Made by a program: the position numbers and the translations under genes. From positions 93,372,627-93,436,626 of the forward strand of contig NC_077223.1 of assembly GCF_024763615.1 (NCBI RefSeq): a stretch of DNA of 64,000 nucleotides, in the 5' to 3' direction. Numbering within the stretch: position 1 is the first letter of the stretch; each line of letters begins with the position of its first letter. Below, in pieces: positions 1 through 13,200 of this stretch. The stretch is from Phlebotomus papatasi. Its lineage: Eukaryota > Arthropoda > Insecta > Diptera > Psychodidae. Under the pieces are notes generated by a model, which worked only from the letters and a program-made list of their open reading frames with translations, searched no databases and was not told the origin of the DNA.

Positions 1-1167
1 CCTTTTCGCTAATTCACTTTTAATTAAACCTTTGGATTTAAAATACTTTTTTTCACAAGGAAAAAAACAATAAATGTTTTTAATCAACCAGCTGTTATTA
101 GCGAAAATATCACTGCTAGAAAATTTTTAGTGAAGAACCCAGCTGGCACAAGATTGAAATGAGTCGATGACACTCACTTATTTAATGGATAAAAATATTA
201 TTTTTGCTTTTTCTCAAACTTGAATAGTTATATTATGTTACTGTAGTCACTATATTACGGAAATAAAAATATTATTTTAAGTGGATTAGTCATAAACGAT
301 CCAAATAGCGAAGTGCCCGGATTAGCACACTTGACTGTAGGTACTTTTCAGTGTCAAATAAATTGACTTGGATCAGATTAAGATTAGTTTTTTTAAGTTT
401 TAAGTTTAAGTTTATTGAAAACCACAAAATAGGCTACAATCCTCTTACAATTGCGTGGCAGGGAAAAATAATAAAAAAAAAAATGAGGAAAAAAATGTGT
501 CAATACTAAATTTGAGGAAGAGATGATGAAGCATTTCTTCATTTTTCTTGCATTTGCAAAAAGGATTTTTTCTGAAGAAATTTATGCTACTTTTGCCTTG
601 ATCAAAAATATCGATAGCAACGAAACGAAGGGTCAAAATGTATTCAGACTTTCAGACTTTCAGAAGTTAAGCATATTAAAGCGGTTTTAAATAAATAAAA
701 TCTTTGTTATAGCAATAAATGTAATTAATATTTGTTAATCCACTCCTGAAGGGTGCTGTTTGTCGAGAAAACTTACTTTCCAGCATTCTGTAGAATCTCT
801 TAACATTACTGGAGTCCCATGAGATAGAGAAAAAAACATTTCTTTTATTTTTATATATTTATTTAATTACTTGTTAAATTTGATATAATGAACGATACAA
901 ATTTTAAAATGGATTTCATAAATTCGCTAAAGAGCTTGATTTATTCCGTCCTCAACAAACCCATTCATTGGCCAACTTTTGCTTTTCAACGCTTTTAACT
1001 TATGATAAGCATTTTTTTTTCTCATCAACAACACATAGTGATAATAATAATTATGTATAAATAATTTTTTATCGAGAAGGTAACATTTAAGGGGTTGTTT
1101 TTTTTTGAGAATGTTCAACAATAAATTAATCATGCATTAAATGTATAGTTAACGTGTGTAGAGACAA
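1..1167. other. norpA 3' UTR and downstream flank, no gene seen
   Basis: This stretch is AT-rich sequence with several TTTATT hexamers near 844, 862 and 940 that could serve as poly(A) signals for norpA on the minus strand. A short ACTTTCAG direct repeat sits near 645-663. I see no coding evidence. Confidence 0.5.
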
Positions 1168-1236
1168 CTAAGCGAAAATTTCTGTTTTTGGTGTCAAATT
1201 GTACTCCTCTTCCTCCAATTTGTAGAGATCCATCAA
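1168..1236 (-). CDS. norpA: norpA last coding exon, PDZ-ligand-like tail
   Basis: This 69-nt exon encodes 22 residues and a TAG stop. It starts LMDLYKLEEEEYN and ends PKTEIFA. Fly NORPA ends in a similar short hydrophobic TEF-x-A tail that binds the scaffold INAD, from established knowledge. The acceptor TATAG lies 64 bp from the previous donor, so the intron is very short. Downstream, TTTATT (AATAAA on the minus strand) at about 939-945 is a candidate poly(A) signal. Confidence 0.92.
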   Translation of the reverse strand: MMDLYKLEEEEYNLTPKTEIFA

Positions 1237-4200
1237 CTATACAGAAAATCCTTTAGAATTTTTATCTAAAAAAAAAACAAATACGATGAAGAAGACTTAC
1301 CTTTTGGATGTCCTGCTTGAGCTCTTCGAGCTGCTTATCGTGAGTCAATTTCAGCTTCTCCTTTTCCCTTCCCTGCTTGATCGTTGCACTCTTCTTCTCG
1401 TCCATGAACCTCTTGATGTTATTCTGCTTCTTCTCACGCAGTCGCCGATCTTTCTCACCTTTAGTCTTCAGAGTTTTGTCATTAGCAACCTCCTTGGAGG
1501 TTTCGACGGAAATCTTGGCCTGTCGAGAATTCAACTCCTTCACTTCTCGCTCGTGTTTAGCCTCAAGTTGCTTCATCTGTGCCAACTGATTGGTCTCCAT
1601 TATCCTCCGGAGGATATCAATTTGGTCCTGCAATTGCTGCCTCAGTATCTCCCACTCTTCCTTCTTGTGGGTACTATCCAGTTGGGTCCATTGAGTGATT
1701 TGCTCAGCAATCACCTTCCGAACGGACGGATCATTCTTGATTTCGTCTTTGCTGAAATTGTCAAAATAAATTTTGCAAAGATTGCTACAAGTCTCTGTAT
1801 TTTTTGTTAGTGAATTTTGATTCCAAGTGAAGCAGTTAGTCAGTTTGAACGTGTTTTACAAAGAATTCCTAAAACGATGAGTTATTTCTGTGAAAAAGTC
1901 AAGGAGAAAATATCAGGAGGAATAATCATTCAAGCTTTCCTTGTCAGGAATCTACCAACACAGATACAAGAATGAGGAGGTCAAAGAACTTCTACGAAGT
2001 ATTAGTGCGATTAACTTTTTTCCTCGTAACCTTAACACTTTTTAGGTGTAAAAATATATCAACATTTTTAAATGTTAATTTTACACCTTTTTAAGTGTAA
2101 AATTAACATGAAAAAGGGTAACTTTAACCCATAATACACCTAAAAAGCATAATATTTACACTGATTTCGGATCAATAATGCAAGATAAAATTAACATTTC
2201 TGGAGGGGAATTCTGTAACGCTCTGGCAATGCCATATGACAAATTGGGTTCGAATCTTAGGAGAGCTTTTTCGAAAATGCGATTCTGTAGCCGTGACATT
2301 GCCATTTCAGCTCGCGTGGCATTGTCCGAAGTCACATATTTGAGATTTCTGGCAATTCAAATGACAATGAATTTTGGTAAACAAATCAACCAAGACGTAC
2401 TGCATTTTCATAAAATCATCAAGTAAAGGGATTTCAATAAAAATTCAATGAATTGCATTTTCGAACTCATATGATATGACAAAAAAAGCTCGAATGGCAT
2501 TGTCAGGTTTCGAACTCACGCGTGACAATGCCACGAAAATTAAAGAATTCCCCTCTGAAATGTTATTTTAACTTTTCGTATTTTTCTCAGTGTAGAAGTT
2601 TGTCGGTTGTCAATACAATCTTTCCTCGGAATGACATCTAGAAACCCACATGGAGATCTAATGATCAAGTAACATGCAACCCAAATAGACCATGTGTTAG
2701 TTCAAACGATTCCGTTTTGGGAAAATGGTCGACAAAGATGAGGTACGCTCTGTAGGGGAATTCTGTAATTTTCGTGGCATTGTCACGCGTGAGTTTAAAA
2801 TCTGACAATGCCATTCGAGCTTTTTTGTCATATCATATGAGTTCGAAAATGCAATTCATTGAATTTTTAATGAAATCCCTTGATCATTTTATGAAAATAC
2901 AGTACGTCTTGGTGGATTTATTTAACAAAATTTATTGTCATTTGAATTGCCAGAAATCTCAAATATGTGACTTCTGACAATGCCACGTGAGCTGAAATGG
3001 CAATGTCATGGCTACAGAATCGCATTTTCTAAAAAGCTCTCCTAAGGTTCGAACCCAATTTGTCATATGGCATTGCCAGAACGTTACAGAATTCCCCTCC
3101 TGGTAGACTACAGTAGACTCTCGCTCAATCGGCTCTTTTTCAATCGGTCACAAAATTTTGTTGACAATTTTCAAGTTTAATTATGAAGCTAATTTGCTTA
3201 AATTCGCTGTAGTTCTTCCTATTTCATTATAATTCTTTATAATTAAAAGCTTTTTGTGGAATTTACAAAGGCTTTGATGCCCAAATCTATCGATAAACCG
3301 GATGACATTTCGCCCCAAATGCCCATTTGAGAGAATTGTCGAAAAAGTCGATAAAATCATTGAAATCACTGAGGTGGACTGGCACGCAAGCAATTATTCT
3401 ATTGACCAAGAACTGAAAATTAGCCAAAAAATAGTTAAGAACCATTTGCATATAGGAATGATCTCATGTTTGGGTGCTACACAAATTGTCGCAAAAGAAC
3501 GTTTTGGACCGAATTTATGCTAGCAATTTCTTGTTGAAACGCAACGAAATCGACCAATTTCTGAAACAGATTGAGACTGGTGGTGTAAATAGGTCACATT
3601 CGAAAGCAACAGTCGGAAAAAATCGTGGTCCAACGAAAAGTAACAAGATGTTTGGCTACCTCTGTCACCATAGGGATTCTCGTAAAATCTTTTCATTTAA
3701 TGCATTAATGCTATAAATCAATTTATACCAAATTTTGCGGGCCAAGTCTACCTTTTATCAACAAATAGATCAAATTTTGAATATAAAATGATTCAAACAC
3801 ACAAATTACACATTTGGATTCTCACCAGCGACAATTAATGTGAATCATATTAAAATTTTAATGTGCAAGTACGATAACACAGTTAGTCCACCTACCTTTT
3901 CCCTTTGCACAGCTTCTCCAGGGCAGCATTGTGTAGCTTCTGTGTGGAAAGTCTCTCTTTGGCATGCCTCTTCTTCAGTGCCTCCAGTTCCTTCTGTTGC
4001 TTCCTGGCAATCTTCTGAAAGCCCTTATCTTGTTTAACACTCTGAAAATTGATTGGATCAAAAATTAACGGTGGTTCTTCCTTTTTCTCCTCCTTCTTCT
4101 CCATCTTGGCATCCCCTCCTGTGGTCTCTTCAATTCCCAGCGATTTCATATTGCTCGAACGTTCCTTGGCAGCCTGATTGAAGCCCTTGGGATCACTCAG

Positions 4201-7200
4201 GGCCGCCATGAAATCCTCAAAACCATCCGGCACGTAGATCTTTAGGTCGATGTTGCAGAACAGCATTGGCAGGGACATGGGAAAATTAGCATCAGTTCGC
4301 AGTGAGATGTGACGATATCCAGCCTGAAGGCCATCAAGAGGAAGAATTCGCTGTCCTAGGAGTTTGCCATTTTCATCATAGACCCCAAATCGGAGAACAG
4401 CCAAGTCAGGCAGGACGACTTTGCGAAAGAGAAATGGTTCCTCATTGTAGACCGGATTGAGGCCATTGGCTGGAACCATTCTGGTGCGAAATTCTTTTCT
4501 CACCGTATCCGATGGTAGGCCGTACATATCAACTTCTACATATGTCCCCACCTTTTTATCAGACAAAAATTGACCTGCTATCACTTGCACAGCACACTGA
4601 GCTGCAATTACTCCATCAACCGGAGCATCGGCAAATGGATCGAAATTCCTGTCTGCTCGACGCATAAAATCCGGCTTCAGGAGATACCCACAATTTCCAT
4701 TGTACTCAAATTTTCCCTGATTCAGCTGCATGGGCAGATCGGACGTTTGGAAATTCAGCGAAACCATCTGGCAGCCAGCATTCCAGAATACTTGTGGCAT
4801 GTAATTTGAAGAATCAGCTCGAGTACCCTTTGGATAAATCCTCGACATCTGCCTCTTGTTGTAATTGACAAAATCAATGGCTTGTTGCTTCAGCAAATTC
4901 ATCCCAGTCGTCTCAGCAAAAGATGACATATTGTGATGAATATTTTTCTGTTCGGATATCTCAAAGGTCTGAAATTTAATTGGCTGAGCATAGTTAATCA
5001 TGGACGACAGCCAAGGATGAACATTTGTCGTTGATCCAGTATACTGAACAGCCGGAACTTCGACATCTGTTCCATCCTGCGAAGCTGCTGCTGGAATTGG
5101 AACAATTTCTTCTGGTTTCTTCGCCTCCACCACTGTACTTGCATCTTCCTTGCATTCCTCCGTCTCATCAATGACAAATTGACCCTCGAGGAATAACTCC
5201 AATTCCCTCTTTTCAACTTCTGGCTTCAGACGCTTATTCTTAATCAGAATCTTCCTCAGCAACAGCGATGGTGGCGGTAGTGGAGCTCCTGGTTCCAATG
5301 GATAATCCGGAATGGGTTCTTTCAGCAGTAAATCCCCAAAAATTTCATCACAGTACTTGGCTAATTTGTACTGCTGAGATCGACTGCAGTGATTCTCAAA
5401 AGAGAGAATTATGGGGAAATCAGAGGTAACAAAAGCCGTATCACGAATAGCCACTGAAAAAGTAATTGATTAGAAGCAAGAACCCTTTCACCAAAAAAAA
5501 AGTAGCTCCCTTACAAATGACATCCTTAAACAGAATATCCGTGCACATTGCCATTCCGTGAGTTATTATTGGTTCCTGATCCTCTCCCTTCCCATCCCAG
5601 CAATCCAACTCAACACATCTGCATCCAGCCAGAAGAACTTGTCGGTACATCTCTACAGAACTCTTTCCACCAAATTGACGACCAGACAAGTACGTGTTAT
5701 GCGAAGAATTAATATAGTAATGCGATAGGGGTTGATCCATATCCATATAAATATCCAAACGATCCAGAAATACTGGAGCATTTTCGTCTGACATTAGGTA
5801 ACGAATGAATCCATCCTTGGTCAATTTTTCTGAAAGGTGTAACAGTGGGATTTTCATAGAGCAATTCTAGAAAAGCTAATGATACGCCTAGATTAGCTTA
5901 TTGTAGGTGAGATTCTTAACGTGAGCTAACTCGGAATGCATGCAAATTCGATTTAGAGCTAAAGTTGGAGGACGCCATTCAGTTATATTAAATCAAATTT
6001 GTGAAATTATACAATTTTTGTATTTGAACCAAAATATCAAGGTTTTGGATGAACTGACAGAAAAGTGATATATGGGTGAAATGTAGACCAGAATGTTCTC
6101 TATAATTTTGCCGTAGAACTTGATCTCATCGATTACTCAGAAGCTGAGATAATCAAGGTTGTTTGTTTCTGAATTCGTTTTTTCGACCAGAGCGCCCCAA
6201 GTGTTCATTTGATGAACTTCAACTACATATATCAAAGAATTGTTGTATTTTGTGAGACTTTCCATTTAAAACCCTATTTTAAGTGTCTTGGTCGTGTAGA
6301 GGCAGTCAAATTGGCATCTGAGTGGTTTCAAAGCGTTATTATAGGAAAAATCATTTTTTTCACACTAAAACGACAAAATCGAACAGATAGCATTGCCTGA
6401 GCAACAAATGATGTATGGACGAAATATAGATATAAATGTCCTCTATAATTATGCCGAAGTAATCATCAAGATCGGTATCAAGATATTGAAATTGTTCTAT
6501 CGCCTGTGGCGCCTCTATTGTTGGACCTACGAAGTTCAAATGTTTTAGAAAGTTGTAGCGCTTTGCGAGACCTTTAATTTTCGCCCTCACTCGTCAAAAT
6601 CGGTCAAATAGAACCTGAGATATAGCGATTTGAATTTCGTGAACTTTGACCCCTCATATCTCCGGTTCTATTATAACCACAGCGCACTTACGCCTTTTTT
6701 GGAAACAAAAACCCAAAATTTAGGTCAAAATGTTAATTAGAACCGAAGATATAGGCCGGTCAATTTTCGAACTTTGACCCCTTATACAGTGCGCACCTAC
6801 CATAAGGTCACTTTGCAGAACTCAAATTTTTTTCTGTTTTCGTTTCATTTCATTTTTTTCTGCAAAATACTTTGAATTGAATTATTTTACATCTGATTAT
6901 TGTATTTTTTGACATTTCAACGGTTTTCCCATTTTTCCATTGAAGACATGTTGATTTTTATGGTTTTCCAGTGTATCATTACCATAAGGTCACTTCTCAA
7001 TAGTCACATTTGCTTCTATATGTGTTTTTATTTAATTTTTTTCTACAAAATAATTTGATTTGAACCTATTTATAATAATTTTTTGATAGCGCAACATCTT
7101 TCTTAAATTTTAATTGAAAGAATATCAATTTTACACGTTCTTGATCGTATAACTATGATAATGTCAATGAATTCTTTTGTAATATTATTATGAGAGATAA

Positions 7201-10200
7201 TTTTTATGCAAATCTTTAAAATTAGTGGACTCCAGTGTTTTTCTGAAGTATTGCAAGAATGCAATTAGGCATACTATCGGTGAACTTATCTTTAGACTTG
7301 CTCCAGGCATCCAAAATTGCAGATTTTAACTCCAAAACGTAAGTGTATTGGCGAATATCAGCGTAAATATGGCAATCAAGAATCCCCCAAATATTTTCAA
7401 TTGGATTAAGGTCAAGAGTTCAATAGATTAGGTAACAATACACGAAGATTTTAATATTTTGAGCTCGGATCCAATATAAAAATTATGCGCTCATATGGTT
7501 TCGAGCATTTTTGTTAAGAATCTCACCTAATATTATAAGTATAAGCAATTGAAAATCTCAAAAGTTAATTTTCAAAACCCTTATTTTATCAGGTCTTTCA
7601 ACAAACTTAACAACCTTGATCATGAAAAATAAGACACGTCCCCTACTTAACTGTCAATATAAAAATAAAACAGTAATTCGTCTTCAAATCAAGTATGGGC
7701 ATGGTTTGATTGAAGAATTGTAAAGCTAAACTGATAAACTTTATCGTTTACTGATTTGTTTGCTGATCCGTATACCGGTTTGTTTGAATAATCGGTTTGA
7801 ACCGATTTAATTATTTATTTAATCGGTTTATAACCGATTGGAATCGATTCAAACTTGTCAGAAATTCCAAAACCTTTCCAACAAGTCCGAATATGATTTC
7901 CTACGGTTGAGAAATTGGATCTATAGCACCTTTTTAACCTTTGACCTTGAAAAACCGAAAGAAATTACTCAACGGTATTTTCGTATATGGATGAAATATC
8001 TAACCTGTGTATAGGACGTAACCGTTAGCAGATCGTATGGGTCCTCAAATATTTCAAATGAGGAAACATTTTTCGCCCACTCAGCACTATACAAAGTCAC
8101 TAGAATTGTAACTTTTTTTGGGAACTTTGAACTAATTTTTTAATATATATTTCCATTTAATTTTGGCTTTCTCTTCGCTCTCATGTTAATAGTCCGTGGA
8201 TCACCTTATAGGGGGGGGGGTCTTCTGAAAGTCACAAATCGGTATCTCTAACCGTTTGGTCTCTAGCGACGGATAAATAACGTGAATTATTTCTCAGAAA
8301 TCATAAGAAACGCGATGATTTTTTGAGAAAAGTGGTCCCCGAAGGGTAGAAATTTTGGGAATTAAAAAAACAATTTTATTTCAACCCTTTCAATTGATTC
8401 AGCTGAAATTAGAGAAATAACAAAAATAATACTTACTTCCAGCTATTGCTTCTGGATCCTGCTCATAGGTTTCGATAATCTCGAGGGCTCGCTTCTCATC
8501 ATAGAACGGATAGAGAATCTCATTGAGTCTTGGATCTCTCTGTTTTTCGTTGAGAAAATTGATAAATTGTTCCAAATTGATACTCTCAGCTTTTCCTTCT
8601 GTGATACTCTGAAACAGCTCCTCAATGTCATTCCTTGGACAAATTTTGTGATACAACTCATAGAATTTGTCAAAGGTGAAATCTTCCTTCTCAAATGTAT
8701 CATTCTTCCCACTGGGAAGTCCCAAATCTGACAAACACTGATACACTAGCTTTTCAGTTTTTCCTATAAACAATACCATCAATTAGAGTGTTTTCTTTTC
8801 AAGGATATACAGCTTCAATTCATCTAACCTGAAGCAAAAGTTCTTGCTACAACTTTAACTGGTACCTTTCCTCTAGGATCAACCAAAAAGCCCAAACGCA
8901 TCCAACTGCAAAAGAAATCGTCTTAAACTATTTATTTAAAAATTCCTGAGACATTGACACAGTGTAGCTACATTTAACAAATTTGCCAAAAATAAATACG
9001 ATCAAATGCAGTGTTAGTTAAAATAATAAAACCAAAAATAGAAATAAAATAAACATTCTGCACTTAATGTTCATATTACCACAAGTAGTGTATGCATACA
9101 GTATTCTATTGTGATAGATTTAGGTACATAGATTTGAGAGTAACAATGTGTAAAGGAAATATGGGTAACAGAGAAATAAATTCAAGGCGGATTGTAAGAA
9201 AACTTACTGTTTCATTAAATTCGTCCGGGGACAAACATTGTTCATTTTAACATTATGTGTAATATCTCGCAATCCTTGCTGCCAAATCTACACGCGTGAT
9301 AAAGTACACATAAAATAAAAAAGAAAAAAGAAAGAGAAAAGAGAAAAAAAAATACCAAAACACATGCAAAAAAGAAACTTCATGCAAATATTAAGTGATG
9401 TTGTTAAATTTGGTTAATTAAAATTAAATTATTTTAGAAAAAGGAAGGTTTCTTGCGCAAAAAAATCATTTCCCAAAAAAAACTCATGCACAATAACTTT
9501 AAAGAAAAACTGTTGCATCTTTAACACATTTTGTGTCTTTTCTCATTCAAATTTTTTTTTCTTGCACTATATTCTCAATTTTATTTGATTCTTTTTCACT
9601 TACTGCTTCTTCAAGCATGTCATAGGACAAAAGTTATTTGCCTTTACATTATGTGTTATATTCCGTAATCCTTCCAACCAAATCTAGGTGATTAAGAATA
9701 AGATTAATTTTATTATTGCGTTAAACTAATATTTCATTTATCCTTTAGGACTGTTTTTTTTTTTTTTTTAGAGAAAAAATGGAACAAGAAAACTCTTGAC
9801 TCTCTGGTCAAAACACTACAGAAATAAATAAGTTAAAATTGAAATGAGGAATAATTATTAGTTTTATTGCAAGATACATGATAAAACATGAGAATGTTTC
9901 ATGAATTTCATGGAGAGATCAGTACAAATTTTCTTCAATAATCCAAATTTATGTCCATATGTTTTACTAATGTGTAGCCAATTTTCATCAATATTAAATA
10001 TTGATTGCAAATATTGATGAAATTTTCTCCTAGTGTATAGACAGCTTAAGACATCGACTTGTGGTTTTCCCCACAATACGATAATTTTAAATAAATTACC
10101 ATAGTTTGGACTTCAGAATCAGACAATTTTCGTAAAATGGCGGACCGTTTGTCCCTTCGGTTATAATATCCACCGGGTAGACCATTATAAGAACTACAAG

Positions 10201-13200
10201 TCAAACGGTTCGAGATAACGACTTAGATTCATCGGAAGGCACCCCATTTGTTAAGATTCTTGTATTTTCTCTGTTTTTATTAGGATATTAGAAAACGCTT
10301 GTTAATAATTTCTTTTAAATTTCTTGGTACACTTGAGATCTCCAGACAAATATTTCATCCATACACGTCAATGGTCTTGAAATCATTCCTTCAAACATTT
10401 TTTTAATGGTCAAATGAAGATGAACTCTGCAAAGCGTATTTATCAACCAATAATATAGATCTATTTAGAAGGTTTTGGAATCCTAAATCAATCTGATAAA
10501 ACCAATTATTCACCAAACCCACTAAACCCAATTTCAAAATGAATCTGTAATATTTTTGCACGATTCTTATAAATTTTAAAGTGATCTTGAGCATTATTTT
10601 TCCCCTTTCATGCCACAAAAATTCGTATCTTAATTCAAATAATTAATGCAAATCCAATTTTTAGGGTACATTTTCAAAGCTTATAATTTCGAAAATACCG
10701 AAATTTCGTTTTCGTTTTTAATTTTGCATTTTCATAGAGATAAAAAGAAAACAAAGAACATAGTTTTAGAAGTGAAAGTGGGGACTGGCTGGACAAAAGG
10801 AAGGAAATTTCTAGAGAATCGACTCTTATGCGGATGAGGTCACCGAAGACCAGAGGGCAATATCTTTTACCGTTTGACTTCAAGCTTGGTATCAAACTTT
10901 CGTACACATAAAAAAAGAAATATTCGACAAAACAATTTATTACAGATATTTAACTGATTCATTACCTATTAGTTAATGAATCCGTTGAATTTCACGATTG
11001 ATAACGGGTTTGCAAATAAAAATTCAGAGTAGTTTAACTTTGAAAAAACTTGATATTGTAAATTCTTTTCTGTGATATGTATAAACACTACAAAATACAG
11101 TAGACTCTCTCTCAATTGGGCATTTGGGGCGAAATGTCATCCGGTTTATCGATAGATTTGGGCGTCAAAGCCTTTGTAAATTCCACAAAAAGCGCTCAAT
11201 TGTAAAGAATCACGATAAAATAGGAAGAACTACAGCGAATTTGAGCAAATTAGCTTCATAATTAAACGTGAAAATTGTCAACAAAATTTTTCGCCCGATT
11301 AAAAAAGAGCCGATTGAGTGAGAGTCTACTGTATTCGATTAGCTCATCTCCAAGATATGTTATATATCCAAAAGTGATAGAAATTACCGAAAAGGGGGAA
11401 AACCCGAAAATTTGCGAGATTAAAGTTGAAGTTCTAGCATTTTTTTTTTCAAAATGTTGTAAAAACGTCTTTCACTTTTATTGTAGGTTGTTGGATCATT
11501 TACTCGGACTGTAGAGGATAGAATTACGCGTTTCTTAAGCTCAATAAAATTAAAATTAGATAATTAAGTTAAAAAATAGATTTTTTACAAATAAAGCGTG
11601 TCGAAGAAAAATTTTCCCCAAAGCTCGACATGAAGTTAGTTACCGTAAGCTTTGGATTTTATTTTTTTATTTGGTGTCCTTTCAAGAGAATTTAATCAGA
11701 TTTTATTGGTGCAATTCTTGTTAAAAAAAAATATCGATTTTTGAGGAATTGCAAAAAGTTGGAGAGAGACAGATTAAAAGTTGACAATCTCAAGAATTCA
11801 AATGCGAGCTATACTGAAATCACGAAATTGACCGGAAGATTAAATAAATACACTAAATACACTTGCCATCCAAGAACAAGCCCTTAAAATGATTAATAAT
11901 ATCCGAAAATAAAGCTGATCAAGTGTTACTGTTACTGACGCTCGATATTGCGACATGATGACCGAGTTTATGAAGCCTAAACTGGAGGATTTGTTCATTA
12001 ATAATTAATTAATTATTATGAATTCATTAATACTGAGGACATGTGGATTTAGCAGGATAGTGTGACATGTCATATAGCCTACGAAATAATGTAATTCCTG
12101 TATAAGACATTTCATGATTGTGATTTTCTCTATTGGTGATCCGAATTGGTCCATTAGATCATGTAATTTTAGACCATTACATTTTTTTATTCGGTTATTC
12201 GAAGTCACAAGTCTAAGTCAACAGATCTACATCCATCTTTGTGCATTAAAACAGGACTTTTAACCCTAAATTATTGAAATTTAGCCACATTTGTCCAAAA
12301 AGGTCATAAAAACCTTAGACGAAAGGATTCATATGCCAGCAAAGCCATGAAGGTTAATTACTGGATGCGATATTTAATACATAAACCCTATCTTATGTAC
12401 TTTGTTTTCCAATTTAGAAAAAAACGTAATTGAGAAAAAAATGTGTGTTTTTATTTAATTTAAATCTTGCGAATTTATGGGACACCCTATGAACTTCTTT
12501 CTGTTTCACTGGATGTCTTCTGTTTCTTATATTTGATCTGTTTCATGAATATTTCACACTTTTTGAGTGTTTTTTTGGACTGCTTTCAATTAGATCTCTA
12601 ATTTCACACGTTTCAGGACTGTGAGAGAAATATTTGTATTTTTTTATTTTATTATTATGCAAATCGATTCAATCAATCCATATTTCATGTTTCAGTTTTC
12701 CATGTTTCATGAAATTAAATGTTTCACTACTTATATGAAACAGGACTTCAACATAAGAAACGCAAATGAAACTTTGTTTTTAAGATCGAGAACTTAGAAT
12801 TATTCCTCATTTCAAGTCGGATTTTGATGTTAAAGATTAGTTTCTTTGCTCTTAATATAGTAAATAAAATCTTTCTGCTAAACTTCTCGATAAAACGACA
12901 AACGATGGAAATGAATGCAGATGAAAACTTCTTACCTTGGCTGTAGCTGCGTCAGGACAAATAATATGCTGATAGTTCACATTGATGTAGTCCGTTCCAG
13001 AGCATATTGTTAGAGATTTCTCTTCGAGACTCTCACCGTGCCGAGCTAAGAGTTGATTGGTGAGCTTGAGGTCCTTTGGAAGACCTCCAGCTCGGATATC
13101 ACTAACTTGGCATAGTTCAATAACATCGCCTTCCTGAATAATTAAACAATTAACAGAAAAAAAAGGCGTCTGCATTAATTTCCCTCATTTGCAAATTGTT

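Larger units (their letters stand above)
9684..12935. other. norpA intron 2, no further exon recognised
   Basis: A 3.25-kb intron upstream of the alternative exon 3 pair. It contains a CAGTAGACTCTC MITE at 11098-11331, a mariner-like fossil at about 12030-12250 and part of the dispersed KAACGGTAAAAGATAT-type repeat near 10830-10890. A 70-codon frame at 10076-9864 has no family signal. Confidence 0.5.

Noticed and set aside
1286..1810. 174-codon Leu-rich frame on the plus strand
   Set aside because: It is exactly antisense to norpA exon 8; the hydrophobic run is the complement of Lys/Glu/Gln codons.
9864..10076. 70-codon minus-strand frame in norpA intron 2
   Set aside because: Has no splice-site pair fitting norpA phase and no family motif; possibly old transposon.
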